DNA of 64,000 nt from Actinomycetota bacterium (GTDB lineage Bacteria > Actinomycetota > Actinomycetes > Mycobacteriales > JACQDL01), in the NCBI GenBank assembly GCA_016201065.1, contig JACQDL010000031.1, forward strand, positions 142,580 to 206,579, written 5' to 3'. Both the position numbers and the translations under genes were made by a program. The notes beneath the pieces were generated by a model. The model was not told where the DNA came from and searched no databases. It saw nothing but the letters and a program-made list of their open reading frames with translations. Below, in pieces: positions 45,763-54,335 of this stretch; within the stretch, counting starts at the first letter, position 1; every line of letters begins with the position of its first letter.

Positions 45763-46485
45763 ATGTCGGTCGAACCCGCCCTCACCTTCGACCCCGTAGC
45801 CACCCAGGCGTGGCTACGCGAACCCACCCCCACCCCGACCGTCACCCGCGCCGAACGGTTCGGTGCCACCGCGAGGAACTTCGGCTCCCACACGGTCACC
45901 TATCTCGCGACCCCCAACACCATCGTGGCCACCCAACCGGACGGGTGGCATCCCCACGGCATCGTCGGCGTGCGGCTGTGGTCCGGTCCCCCCGGGTCGC
46001 CGCTGTGGGAACGGGGGGCGGTGCTCACCGTCGCCCTGGCCAACAACCTGAGTCTGGCCAGCACCCGGGAGAGCGTCAAAAGGGCTCGCCGATGCCCACC
46101 AGCGGGTGATCGCCGCGCTCCTTTCGGGCCTGGAGCGCATCAGCCACCGGGTCCGGCACCCGATGCGCGCCTACCAGATCGCCCACCGCACCACCCCGAC
46201 CGGCGTAGCCCCCACGCCGGAGACCGCCACACCGGCCGGGCCACGGTGCCGCGGCTGTTCACCGAAGCGCACGTCAACGACGCCCTCAACCGGGTCGCCG
46301 ACGATCTCCTTCAGGCTGTTGACGCCGCTGAGGTCGGGTTGCGTGATGCGATCCACCTCACCGTGAACGCCACCACCGCCTACCACACCGGCGACGCACA
46401 GACCTTGGGCGAGGTCGTGGAGCAACGCTACGACAGCACCGACAACCCGACCGCATTGAGCTGGCTCACCGGGCAGCTGCGATGA
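45763..46485 (+). CDS. Hypothetical protein with two compensating frameshifts
   Basis: 240 residues, ATG 45763. Residues 1-108 and 162-240 look like ordinary protein, but the stretch between is Arg/Pro/His-rich. A neighbouring frame there reads sensibly (GLADAHQRVIAALLSGLERISHRV and onward). One extra A in AAAAGGG near 46080 and one missing G near 46240 would explain it. Either a sequencing artefact or real compensated indels. No family recognised. ATGA overlap with the next gene. Confidence 0.6.
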   Translation: MSVEPALTFDPVATQAWLREPTPTPTVTRAERFGATARNFGSHTVTYLATPNTIVATQPDGWHPHGIVGVRLWSGPPGSPLWERGAVLTVALANNLSLASTRESVKRARRCPPAGDRRAPFGPGAHQPPGPAPDARLPDRPPHHPDRRSPHAGDRHTGRATVPRLFTEAHVNDALNRVADDLLQAVDAAEVGLRDAIHLTVNATTAYHTGDAQTLGEVVEQRYDSTDNPTALSWLTGQLR

Positions 46486-46769
46486 CCTGGTGGGAGGACC
46501 TACCCGAGGCGCGCCGCAACAAACTGACCGCACTGCTGGACTCCGACCGGGCCCGCGCCTGCCGGGACCGTGCTGGTGGTGATGTCGGGTTCGCGGCCTG
46601 GCTACTGGTCGCCGAGGCGACCTGCCGCCGCCAGTACATGGTGTCCATCTTCGACCTCGCCGACTGGTGCTGGCGGGACGCCTACGACGACAACATGCCG
46701 CCCGCCGACGCCCTCCAAGAGGCCATCGAAAGCGACGACCTGCCCTGGGGACTGCCCGACGGCGAATAG
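46482..46769 (+). CDS. Hypothetical small protein
   Basis: 95 residues, ATGA-coupled to the previous gene. Helical, with many Trp and acidic residues (MTWWEDLPEARRNKLTALLDS, FDLADWCWRDAYDDNM, DDLPWGLPDGE). No family recognised. Last backbone gene before cargo 2, which converges on it from the right. Confidence 0.6.
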   Translation: MTWWEDLPEARRNKLTALLDSDRARACRDRAGGDVGFAAWLLVAEATCRRQYMVSIFDLADWCWRDAYDDNMPPADALQEAIESDDLPWGLPDGE

Positions 46770-46804
46770 CCACACCACCTCGGCAGCACCCCAGTTGGGC
46801 GGGG

Positions 46805-47749
46805 TCAGTTGAATAGGTTTTGAACGCGCTGGAGTTGGGTGGTGAACTCCTCGACGCGACGATCGCGTTGTTTCCACAGTGCCGCGAGCCAGCGCAGCGC
46901 GATGGTGCGTTGCGCGGCCTCGAAGCGGGCACGGTTGTTGTGGTCGACACCGAGGTCGGCTTCCAAGGTGCGCCACACGTCGTCAGGGAAGTCGCGGGCA
47001 CTGATGTGCTCGGTGTGATCGGCCGCGTCGACGGCGACATCGCTGCGGCCGGCGAATTCGAAGTCGACGCAGAAGATCTGGTCGGCCGCATGATGCCAGT
47101 TGAGCAGGTTGGAGTCCCCGCGGGAGAAGACCGCAGGCGCGGGGCGGGCCAGGATATCGGCATCTCCGCTGCGTTCCCACTGGCTGAGCAGGGCCCGCAT
47201 GGTCGGCGTTTGGGGGTCGTCTGGATGGTCGGCAAGCTGCTGGGGCCAGACGTCGGTGAGGCGGATCATGTAGTGCGCGGCGGAGTCGATGCGGTCCAGT
47301 GAGGCCAGCGGTTCGGCCAGCGGGATGGTCTGCATCGCTCGGGTGGCTTCAGCCAGCGCCTTGAGGGTGCCGCTGATGTCGGCCAGGTCAGTGATCGGGG
47401 TGCCTGGCACCAGACTCATGCCGAGGGCAGGCTGGTCATCTTGGTCATCAAGCCATAGGGGCGTCGGCGCATAGTGCCTGGTGCCATGTCGGGCGATGGC
47501 GCTCAGCGCGTGCCACTCGCGTTCACTGCGCCGCCGGCCATCGTTCTTGCGATAGATCTTGATGCAGATGTCACCGTCGGGGCCGGCCCAGGCATAGACG
47601 TGGTTGTTGCGCCCGCCGGAGAGGGGCCGCAGACCCCAGGTGTCAAGGACGGCCTGCAGCTGGTCGTCCGCGCCGGAGCGGGCTGCGCGAAGGTCGGCGA
47701 GGAGTTCGGCCGGGGCGGCGGAGCGAACGTCGGTGGCCTGCGGTGTCAT
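46805..47749 (-). CDS. APH-fold phosphotransferase
   Basis: 314 residues from ATG 47749 (GGGAGC upstream; the longer ORF to 47848 has an Arg/Pro-rich start). Kinase-like fold: nucleotide-binding beta strands (DICIKIYRK with the Lys), catalytic loop FSRGDSNLLNWH (RGD for the usual HGD) and FCVDFEFAGRS with the metal Asp. Likely phosphorylates a hydroxyl of a small substrate. Last gene of the 15-gene cargo 2 operon; 59 bases separate it from the kinase gene upstream. Confidence 0.78.
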   Translation of the reverse strand: MTPQATDVRSAAPAELLADLRAARSGADDQLQAVLDTWGLRPLSGGRNNHVYAWAGPDGDICIKIYRKNDGRRRSEREWHALSAIARHGTRHYAPTPLWLDDQDDQPALGMSLVPGTPITDLADISGTLKALAEATRAMQTIPLAEPLASLDRIDSAAHYMIRLTDVWPQQLADHPDDPQTPTMRALLSQWERSGDADILARPAPAVFSRGDSNLLNWHHAADQIFCVDFEFAGRSDVAVDAADHTEHISARDFPDDVWRTLEADLGVDHNNRARFEAAQRTIALRWLAALWKQRDRRVEEFTTQLQRVQNLFN

Positions 47750-47808
47750 GGTCGGGGCTCCCGGATCTGCTCGGGTGAGCGGGTCGTCGGCGCTAGGCAG
47801 CGTACCGC

Positions 47809-48510
47809 CTACGCACTCTTCGTGATGGGGCGTGGCAGGCGCGCGCATACGCCAGCGGCGCCTTCGGTGTGCGCGATCAGTAGCTGATGAATGGCGTTGT
47901 GCACGTGTTCTGGGTCACCGTCGCCGACATCCACGGTGAGGAGTTGGGGATCGTGCTGGGCGAGGGTGGTGTAGGCGTGATCGACCCAGTGCAGGTAGGA
48001 GCGGTGTTCGGGTCGCGCAGGGGGCCCGCCCCGCGTGGTGGCGCGGTGGATGGCGGTGTCAACGGGCAGGCGTAGCCACAGCGCCACGCCGGGCCGGGGC
48101 CCAGCCATCGCGGTGAGGGTCTGCACCCAGGCGAGCGCGGCACTGTAGGGGGCGCGGTGGTCACGCTGAAGGCTGGCGAGCGCGTAGGACTGAAATGTGT
48201 TGATTCCGCGATCTTCGATGATGATCTGTGGTGGTGAAATCGTCAGGGCCGGATCGAGGATCGTGGCGACCAGGTCGGCACGGATGGCCGCCGTGAGCAG
48301 GGTGTCGGTGATCGCGTCACCGCTACGTAGGTAGGGATCGGCGGCCGAGACCATCAGCTCGATCACCGCGGCGGCCACCGGTTCGGCCTCCAGCGTCGCC
48401 AGATCGGGCAGTGTGAGGACCTGGTGGCCGTGCCAGCGCAGACAACTGGTGAGCAGCGCGGCTTGGGTGGATTTCCCTACCCCGGGCAATCCCTCGAACG
48501 TGATCAGCAT
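47809..48510 (-). CDS. Thymidylate kinase-like protein
   Basis: 233 residues, ATG 48510, overlapping the IMPase gene end by seven bases. P-loop FEGLPGVGKST at residues 4-14, then IIIEDRGINTFQSYAL in the DR(Y/x) position of thymidylate kinases, and a basic lid segment RATTRGGPPARPEHR. A nucleoside monophosphate kinase of this superfamily; the substrate may be a deazapurine nucleotide rather than dTMP. Confidence 0.78.
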   Translation of the reverse strand: MLITFEGLPGVGKSTQAALLTSCLRWHGHQVLTLPDLATLEAEPVAAAVIELMVSAADPYLRSGDAITDTLLTAAIRADLVATILDPALTISPPQIIIEDRGINTFQSYALASLQRDHRAPYSAALAWVQTLTAMAGPRPGVALWLRLPVDTAIHRATTRGGPPARPEHRSYLHWVDHAYTTLAQHDPQLLTVDVGDGDPEHVHNAIHQLLIAHTEGAAGVCARLPRPITKSA

Positions 48511-49325
48511 GGTCGTCCGCCGGGGCTGCCGGTAAGAACGGTGGTGGCGTGTTGCACGGCGGTGAGGATGTGCTCGCGTAGGTCGGGTGCTGCGGCGATG
48601 GTGAACCGTGACGTCGCGCGATGTGCGCTGCCGTCGATGTCGACGACGACGGCGCCGGCTTCGCGGGCGATGACCGCTCCGGCGGCCATGTCCCAGGCGT
48701 AGTTGCTCAAGGTGATGGAGGCGTCCAGGCCAGCGTCGGCGACCCAGGCCAGGTCCACTGCGGCGGAGCCGAGCATCCGGATCCGCTGCACGCGGGGCGC
48801 CAGGTAGGCGTGCAGGGCCAGGGCGGCCTGGTTGCGGGGCTCGGCGTAGGGGCCGGTGCCGTAGTCCCCGATGGCCACGATCGCCTGAGAAATATCCGTG
48901 GTGGCCGCGGCGGTGATGGGCTGTCCGTCGCGCCACGCGCCGAGCCCGGTGGCCGCCCAGTAGCGGTGGTTCAGGAACGGCAGGCTGATCACCCCGAGTA
49001 CCGGCTGGTCCTTGTGGATAAGCGCAAGCGAGATGCCGTTCAGCGGCATGCCCCTGGCGAAGTTCGCGGTGCCGTCGACCGGGTCCAGGACCCAGCGGGT
49101 CCCCGCGTCCTGGCCGCCTTCTTCCTCGCCGAGAACGGGGAGTTGCGGAGTGTGGGTGTGGAGGGCGAGCCGGATGGCACGCTCGACGGCCAGGTCAACG
49201 TCGGTGACCATGTCGCGGTCTCCTTTGGCGGTGACCGTGCTGGGCGGGTGAGAACGCACGTACCGTTCGCCGAGGTCGATCACCGAGTTCGCGACGTCCA
49301 GCAGTTCGGGCAGGGAGGTGTTCAT
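48504..49325 (-). CDS. Inositol monophosphatase-family phosphatase
   Basis: 273 residues, ATG 49325, ATGA overlap with the upstream kinase gene. All the metal-site motifs are present: DMVTDVDLAVE, LGEEEGG, WVLDPVDGTANFARG (DPVDGT) and YAWDMAAGAVIAREAG. The family removes phosphate from inositol phosphate, sugar phosphates, histidinol phosphate or 3'-phospho-nucleotides. In this operon a sugar-phosphate or nucleotide substrate is likely. Confidence 0.9.
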   Translation of the reverse strand: MNTSLPELLDVANSVIDLGERYVRSHPPSTVTAKGDRDMVTDVDLAVERAIRLALHTHTPQLPVLGEEEGGQDAGTRWVLDPVDGTANFARGMPLNGISLALIHKDQPVLGVISLPFLNHRYWAATGLGAWRDGQPITAAATTDISQAIVAIGDYGTGPYAEPRNQAALALHAYLAPRVQRIRMLGSAAVDLAWVADAGLDASITLSNYAWDMAAGAVIAREAGAVVVDIDGSAHRATSRFTIAAAPDLREHILTAVQHATTVLTGSPGGRPC

Positions 49326-49900
49326 CGGCGTTCCCGCGTAGCCGGGCTGGTGGTGTCGAAATCCTCTGCTACCAGGGCTGTTGCGGCGACGTAGTCCAGT
49401 ACGTGGCCCAGGTAGTCGCTGATCGGGTTGCCGGTGTCGATGAGCAATTTGGGCTCCGGGATCGGGTCGGCGAAGGCACTCAGTCTCTGGTATAGCTCGG
49501 GTGTGCGGTTGGCCGCCCGGTGGATGCCGCGAGTGTGATCGGCGGCAAGCCGGGCCAGGGCGAGGTCGTCGTCGCAGACGCATTCGATCAGCCGCAACGG
49601 TTGGCCTAGGCGGTGGGCGAAGGTGCGGATCTGCTCAACCTGGTACGCGCGGGAGCAGGTGCGCCCGTCTAGGACGACGAGGGTGCTGGGGTTGTGGGCG
49701 AGCCGTCGGGCGGCAGCGTTCAACATGATCTGGACACACTCATCGTCCTGCGCGCGGGTGTAGAGGGTGCCCTGCGCGCCGAACAGGGTGTGCCGGACCT
49801 GATCCTTGTCCCATACCGTGACGCGACTCAGGTGGTGGGCGAGCGCCGCAGCGAGGGTGCTCTTGCCGGTACCGGGCAACCCGGCCAGTTGCACGATCAT
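49322..49900 (-). CDS. P-loop kinase (AAA_33 / APS-kinase-like)
   Basis: 192 residues, ATG 49900, coupled on both sides by ATGA. P-loop VQLAGLPGTGKST at residues 3-15, then WDKDQVRHTLFG, VVLDGRTCSRAYQVEQI and a lid with RLAADHTRGIHRAANR. This is the zeta-toxin/polynucleotide-kinase-like group of small-molecule kinases. Substrate unknown. Confidence 0.8.
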   Translation of the reverse strand: MIVQLAGLPGTGKSTLAAALAHHLSRVTVWDKDQVRHTLFGAQGTLYTRAQDDECVQIMLNAAARRLAHNPSTLVVLDGRTCSRAYQVEQIRTFAHRLGQPLRLIECVCDDDLALARLAADHTRGIHRAANRTPELYQRLSAFADPIPEPKLLIDTGNPISDYLGHVLDYVAATALVAEDFDTTSPATRERR

Positions 49901-50757
49901 GGCCGCTCCCGCCGGTGATCGGATTCGCACGGGGCCGCGGGCAACTGAGGCCAGATCCCGCGCAGAAGATCCCAGCCGCGGTGTACAGCCGGCTCGCGGG
50001 TGACCGAATCGGTGACCACGCCACGGTGATGCAGTCGCAGCGCATCCGCGCAGACCGCCCAGCGGACATGTCGTTTTCCGGGGTGCGTGAGGCGGGCCAG
50101 GCAGTGTGCGAGAGCGTCCGATGCGGCCAGCACCGGCAGCGGCTGCTCGTGTCCGGGCACGGAGCGCATCTGCCTGCGGTCGAGAACTGCCCGGACGTGG
50201 TCCGGGGTGTCGGCATGGGCGGTTCGGGTGACCACGTCGACGATGCTGATGTCGACCAGGAGGTCATCCAGAGTGCGGGTCATGGCCGAACTCGCCGTCT
50301 GCCGCTGGTAGCCCAGGTCGGTGAGGACCGATTTGGTGCGGGAGTAGTCGTCGGGGTGGACCAGCAGGTCCAGGTCGCTGAACTGCCGGCCTCCCCGTCC
50401 TCCGTAGAGATGCTTCTCCACGCTGACACCGTTCATCGCCGCGACGGGGATGCTGTGGCGGCCGAGCGCGTCCATGATCAGGGTGGTCTCGCGGCGGTAG
50501 ATGCGGGTCTTGTACCAGTTGGTCCGCAGCGTTCCGGCGAAGAACCGGGCGAGCGGTCGGGACAGTTCGCTGTCCAGGTGAGCGGCTGCCACGTGGTCGG
50601 CGAGCAGGCACACCAGTTTGTGTTCAATCACCAGCTCCAGCAACGGGCCCAGCGCGGTCCGTACGCCACGACTGACCGTCTCCGGGGTCGAGCCCCAGCA
50701 CAGCTCGCGCAGCGCCTCGGCGGCTACCTGGGACGGGGCGGGCTCGGTGGAGGTCAC
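49897..50757 (-). CDS. Nucleotidyltransferase family protein
   Basis: 286 residues from GTG 50757 (GTGA overlap). The part AAMNGVSVEKHLYGGRGGRQFSDLDLLVHPDDY is the signature of the uncharacterised nucleotidyltransferase family (DLDLLV metal motif), followed by LVDISIVDVV with the third acidic residue. These proteins are often next to HprK-like kinases in natural-product and glycan clusters, as here. May transfer a nucleotide to a small molecule or be involved in protein modification. Confidence 0.78.
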   Translation of the reverse strand: MTSTEPAPSQVAAEALRELCWGSTPETVSRGVRTALGPLLELVIEHKLVCLLADHVAAAHLDSELSRPLARFFAGTLRTNWYKTRIYRRETTLIMDALGRHSIPVAAMNGVSVEKHLYGGRGGRQFSDLDLLVHPDDYSRTKSVLTDLGYQRQTASSAMTRTLDDLLVDISIVDVVTRTAHADTPDHVRAVLDRRQMRSVPGHEQPLPVLAASDALAHCLARLTHPGKRHVRWAVCADALRLHHRGVVTDSVTREPAVHRGWDLLRGIWPQLPAAPCESDHRRERP

Positions 50758-51920
50758 TGGGGGCCTGCCGGCTGCGTGGTGGTCGTGGCGCTGCTGGGCC
50801 AACGAGCCAGAAGGTGTGCGAGCCGGGTGGCCAGTTTGGCCGGATCCAGAATGACGGGCAGCCGGTAGCAGGGCGCGACGCTGGCCAATCCGTAGACGAC
50901 CTCGCGAAGGGCGGCAGTAGTTCGGTCGGGAGTGGATCCAGTCACCAGCCAGTGGTTGATGTGTGCGCTGGCGCCGGTGCCAGGATCGTGCATGTACAAC
51001 CGGGTGGACAGCAGCATGGTGCGCATCTGCTCTGCGGGCACCCGTTCGGCAGGCTCATCGGCTTGACTGAGATACGGGCACAGCACCAGGTCCGGACGCA
51101 CGGTGCCGGTGACGATCCCGCCGGCCAGTAACCGGCCGAGGTCAGGCGGCTCGATCGCGATCTTCTTGCGGATCTGCCCGCCGTCGGCCGGACCGGCGTG
51201 CTGGACCTCGGGCACCAGGTCCGCCCGACCTGGCAGGGCCAGTAGGGTCTCGGCGCTGACGCGCAGGTGCATTGGCCAGGCCAGTCCGGTGATGTCGGTG
51301 CCGTGGTGGCGCAGCAGTAGTCGGTCGTTGGTGACGAAGTCGGCGCCGAGCACACCGAGCGCGGTCAGCAGCGTGGTGGTCTTCCCGGCGCCCTTGTGCC
51401 CGAGGACGAGCACCCCGATGCCTTGGTGAATGAACGCCGCGCCGTGGGCATAGACGGCGCCGCCGGCCAACAGTTGCGCGGTCATCACCTGGCGCACCAG
51501 GCGTGCAGCCCAGTGCACTCCTGCGGAGCGGTCAGCGCAGTACACCGTGATTCGGGCGGCAGTCTCCTGGACGTGCAGGAACGTGGCGTGCGCGGGCACC
51601 CAGAACAGGCGGCCGTGCGGCCAGGTCAGTGAGTGAGCGGTCAGGTCCGGTCCGATGTTATGGATCGGTGCGCCGGTGAACGCCGTGGCGGCCAGGTCGA
51701 CATTGAGCGTTGCGCTGGTGTGCAGGGTGATCTGCCAGCCGCCCGATGTTGCTGGCCTCTGGTGGTAGGCGTACAGCGTGTCGATCGCCGACCGGAGAAC
51801 CTCCGGGTGATCGGCACGCAGGATGACCCTCGCGCCGGCCTGGCCGAACCCGTGCTCGAAAGCCGGCTGGGCCGCGGTGCGCGCCATGTCGTTCAGGAGC
51901 GCGCTCACCAGGTCGCTCAT
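50754..51920 (-). CDS. HprK-like serine kinase family protein
   Basis: 388 residues, ATG 51920, ATGA overlap. N-terminal 150 residues are beta-rich; the C-terminal part has the P-loop VLVLGHKGAGKTTTLL and ADFVTNDRLLL of HPr-kinase-like proteins. Such proteins occur in lasso-peptide and other clusters, where some modify peptides or small molecules with phosphate. No HPr or precursor peptide is seen here. Pairs with the nucleotidyltransferase gene downstream. Confidence 0.78.
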   Translation of the reverse strand: MSDLVSALLNDMARTAAQPAFEHGFGQAGARVILRADHPEVLRSAIDTLYAYHQRPATSGGWQITLHTSATLNVDLAATAFTGAPIHNIGPDLTAHSLTWPHGRLFWVPAHATFLHVQETAARITVYCADRSAGVHWAARLVRQVMTAQLLAGGAVYAHGAAFIHQGIGVLVLGHKGAGKTTTLLTALGVLGADFVTNDRLLLRHHGTDITGLAWPMHLRVSAETLLALPGRADLVPEVQHAGPADGGQIRKKIAIEPPDLGRLLAGGIVTGTVRPDLVLCPYLSQADEPAERVPAEQMRTMLLSTRLYMHDPGTGASAHINHWLVTGSTPDRTTAALREVVYGLASVAPCYRLPVILDPAKLATRLAHLLARWPSSATTTTQPAGPQ

Positions 51921-52858
51921 GATCCAGTCCAGCTGGGATGCCGCCGGCGCCCGGGGCGCTCACCGCCGCGGGCAGGGTGGCGGGTCACCGGGTGGTTGTC
52001 GGTGTGCCCGTGCTGGGTGGCTTGCTGCTGCAGCAGAGCCATGTCCAGGTCCGTCGCGTGTTGGTAGAAGACGGACAGACCGGCCGGCTCCAGCAAACCT
52101 GCGGCCCACAGGGGGGCGGCGTCGCGGCGGCTCAGGCTGAGGGCGCTCAGGTCGACGCTCGTACTCTCGACGCCGATCTCGCGCCCGGTGGTGACGACCG
52201 TGAACGGTGGCGCGGTCATGAAGCGGTACTTCAGGTTGGGGGCTCGGGCGGCGTCGCGGCTGGTGTGACCGCCGGCCAAGAGGTTGTCGGCGTCGGTGTA
52301 GACGTTGAACACCGCAGCGGGTCCATCCAGTACGACCGTCAGGTGCCAGCCTCCGGGCGGGATCACGACGTGGTCACCGGCCACACACACTTGATAGTCC
52401 ACAGTGGACATACCGGTGGGGCCGATGGTGTACAGCATGAGGACCCGACCGGACAGGCACTGAAAGATCTCGATCTGGGCCGGGGTGTTCCAGTGTCCGA
52501 GCGAACGGTGAAACTCACGACCACCGGGGAGCATCCCGCCGTCGTAGACCACCAGGTCGGCGAACCAGGCTGCGGCGCCGGGTACCTGGTGCTGTTGGGC
52601 CTGCTTGGCGCGCGGTGGCAGGACATCACGCCAGGCGTGATACAGAACCGGGTTGTCCCCGGCGGCCACCACAGTCCGCGCGGCGGCCACCTCGGCCAGG
52701 TAGGCACCGCCGGCGACGCCATCGTCGCGTACCTGCGCCAGCAGTTCCGTCAGGCGAACGGGGCGCCCCGGCACGGTGAGGGCAGCACCGAGAAGCGGTA
52801 CTGCGGCCGATGGTCGCGATTCGGGCCGGTGGGTGTCGGTGTCCAGGATGATGATCAT
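51917..52858 (-). CDS. Cupin-type sugar-phosphate isomerase-like protein
   Basis: 313 residues, ATG 52858, overlaps on both sides. The core (LVVYDGGMLPGGREFHRSLGHWNTPAQIEIFQCLSG-type cupin motif 1, then VIPPGGWHLTVV with the last His) resembles archaeal-type cupin phosphoglucose isomerase. Extra 80 C-terminal residues of mixed composition. Probably isomerises a sugar phosphate or binds one; fits with the epimerase and isomerase genes upstream. Confidence 0.7.
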   Translation of the reverse strand: MIIILDTDTHRPESRPSAAVPLLGAALTVPGRPVRLTELLAQVRDDGVAGGAYLAEVAAARTVVAAGDNPVLYHAWRDVLPPRAKQAQQHQVPGAAAWFADLVVYDGGMLPGGREFHRSLGHWNTPAQIEIFQCLSGRVLMLYTIGPTGMSTVDYQVCVAGDHVVIPPGGWHLTVVLDGPAAVFNVYTDADNLLAGGHTSRDAARAPNLKYRFMTAPPFTVVTTGREIGVESTSVDLSALSLSRRDAAPLWAAGLLEPAGLSVFYQHATDLDMALLQQQATQHGHTDNHPVTRHPARGGERPGRRRHPSWTGS

Positions 52859-53628
52859 GCGTGGGTCTCGCGTCGGTGGGTGAGCGCGGCACAGGTGGCC
52901 AGGACGGCGGCGGGCATCTGGTCCAAGCAGGCGAATTCGCGAACGCCCGTCAGGGAGGGTTTGCCGCGGGGGTTGAACCACACCGCACGGCATCCGGCGT
53001 CCAGTGCGCCACGGATGTCGGTGAACCGGCTGTTGCCGACGTGCACGACCAGGTCGGGTGTGGTGCCGCTGCGGTGGGCGACCGCGTGGAAGATTTCCGG
53101 ACGCGGTTTGGCCACGCCGATATCGCTGGAGAAGACGGTGTCGTCGAAGATGTCGGTCAATTCGTGATCGTCGAGGACCAGTCTTGACACCGACCCCGGT
53201 GTGGCCAGGGTGTTGGAGGTCAGGACCAGCCGGGCATCGGCCTGTTTGAGCGCCCACAGGGCGGCGTGGGCTCCAGGGATCACGTCCGGGCAGGCGCGCA
53301 GGACGGCGTGCGTGTGCGGGATGAGGAGTACGTCGATGAGCCGGTCGTCGGCGATGCCCATGGCGGCGACCATGTCCTGGACCTGCTCGCGTACTGGTTG
53401 CTGCTCGCCGGTGGCCCGCTGCCGGCGCTGGGTTTCGGCCCGCACCCCCAGCACCGCCTCCCGGATCTGCTCGGCGCTCAGGTGGTAGCCGAAATCGGCC
53501 AAGACGGCGCCGAACTCGCGCAGTCTCCAGCGTGCTTCGGCGTCCCGGTCTCCGTAGGTGATCAAGGTGCCCCACAGGTCGACGCTGACCACCCAGTCCT
53601 GCAACGGGCCGCTGGGAAGGGTGCTCAC
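52855..53628 (-). CDS. HAD-family hydrolase
   Basis: 257 residues from GTG 53628 (GTGA overlap). HAD motifs: VSVDLWGTL (Asp nucleophile; second Asp replaced by Trp as in some subfamilies), LTSNT, KPRPEIF and VGNSRFTDIRGA. Subfamily I with an alpha-helical cap. Replacement of the second motif-I Asp by Trp occurs in dehalogenase-like and some phosphatase members, so phosphatase activity is likely but not certain. Confidence 0.85.
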   Translation of the reverse strand: MSTLPSGPLQDWVVSVDLWGTLITYGDRDAEARWRLREFGAVLADFGYHLSAEQIREAVLGVRAETQRRQRATGEQQPVREQVQDMVAAMGIADDRLIDVLLIPHTHAVLRACPDVIPGAHAALWALKQADARLVLTSNTLATPGSVSRLVLDDHELTDIFDDTVFSSDIGVAKPRPEIFHAVAHRSGTTPDLVVHVGNSRFTDIRGALDAGCRAVWFNPRGKPSLTGVREFACLDQMPAAVLATCAALTHRRETHA

Positions 53629-54335
53629 GGGGAGGCTCCGGCCACCATCACGCCGGCAGCCCCGCTCAGCTGGTGCAGCCACCGGGCGGTGGCCGCCAGG
53701 TTGGAGCTGGCCAGCAGGAGGGATCCGACCACCACGGCGCGGGTGCCGGCGGCCACCAGCGCGGGCACGGTGTCGCAGCGGATACCGCCATCGGCGAACA
53801 CGACTAGATCCGGACGGCCAACCAGCACATTACGCAGCGCACGGATGCGGTCCGGTGCGCCCGGATCCATGCTGCTGCCCTTGGTGCCCAGCGGGGTGCC
53901 GATCATTGCCACGGCCTCGATGTCGTCCAGGTAGGGCATCGCGGCCTCGGGGTTGGTGTCCAGTCGCACCGCCACCCCGGCGGCCTTGCCTAGTTCGCCG
54001 ATGGCGGTGATCGCATCGGCGGTGTCGTCGGCCTCGGCGTGCACGGTGATCAGGTCCGCGCCGGCGGCGGCGAACCGGTGGGCGAGGACGGTCGCACGCT
54101 GGGCCATCAGATGCACGTGGAAGGGCACCGTGGTGGCCGGGCGCAGGGCCGCGAGCATGTCGGGGAAGAACAACGGGTCGGGGACGAACTGGGTGTCGGA
54201 GGCATCCAAATGGAACAGGTCCGCGTACGGGGTGAGCCGTTCGATTTCAGCGGTCAAGGCGCCCAGATCGGCCGACCACAGCGACACGTCGATCACGACC
54301 CTGCCTTGGGGTAGACGCTCAGCCAGCGAGGGCAT
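53625..54335 (-). CDS. Ribulose-phosphate 3-epimerase-like protein
   Basis: 236 residues, ATG 54335, overlapping its upstream neighbour by 17 bases. TIM-barrel pattern of pentulose-phosphate epimerases: LFHLDASDTQFVPDPL, PFHVHLMAQ, ADLITVHAEA, DTNPEAAMPYL and FADGGIRCDTVP. It would interconvert epimers of a ketose phosphate such as ribulose- and xylulose-5-phosphate, or a relative. The beta-2 motif is HLDASD where the family usually has H-x-D-x-M-D-G, so the substrate may differ. Confidence 0.85.
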   Translation of the reverse strand: MPSLAERLPQGRVVIDVSLWSADLGALTAEIERLTPYADLFHLDASDTQFVPDPLFFPDMLAALRPATTVPFHVHLMAQRATVLAHRFAAAGADLITVHAEADDTADAITAIGELGKAAGVAVRLDTNPEAAMPYLDDIEAVAMIGTPLGTKGSSMDPGAPDRIRALRNVLVGRPDLVVFADGGIRCDTVPALVAAGTRAVVVGSLLLASSNLAATARWLHQLSGAAGVMVAGASP

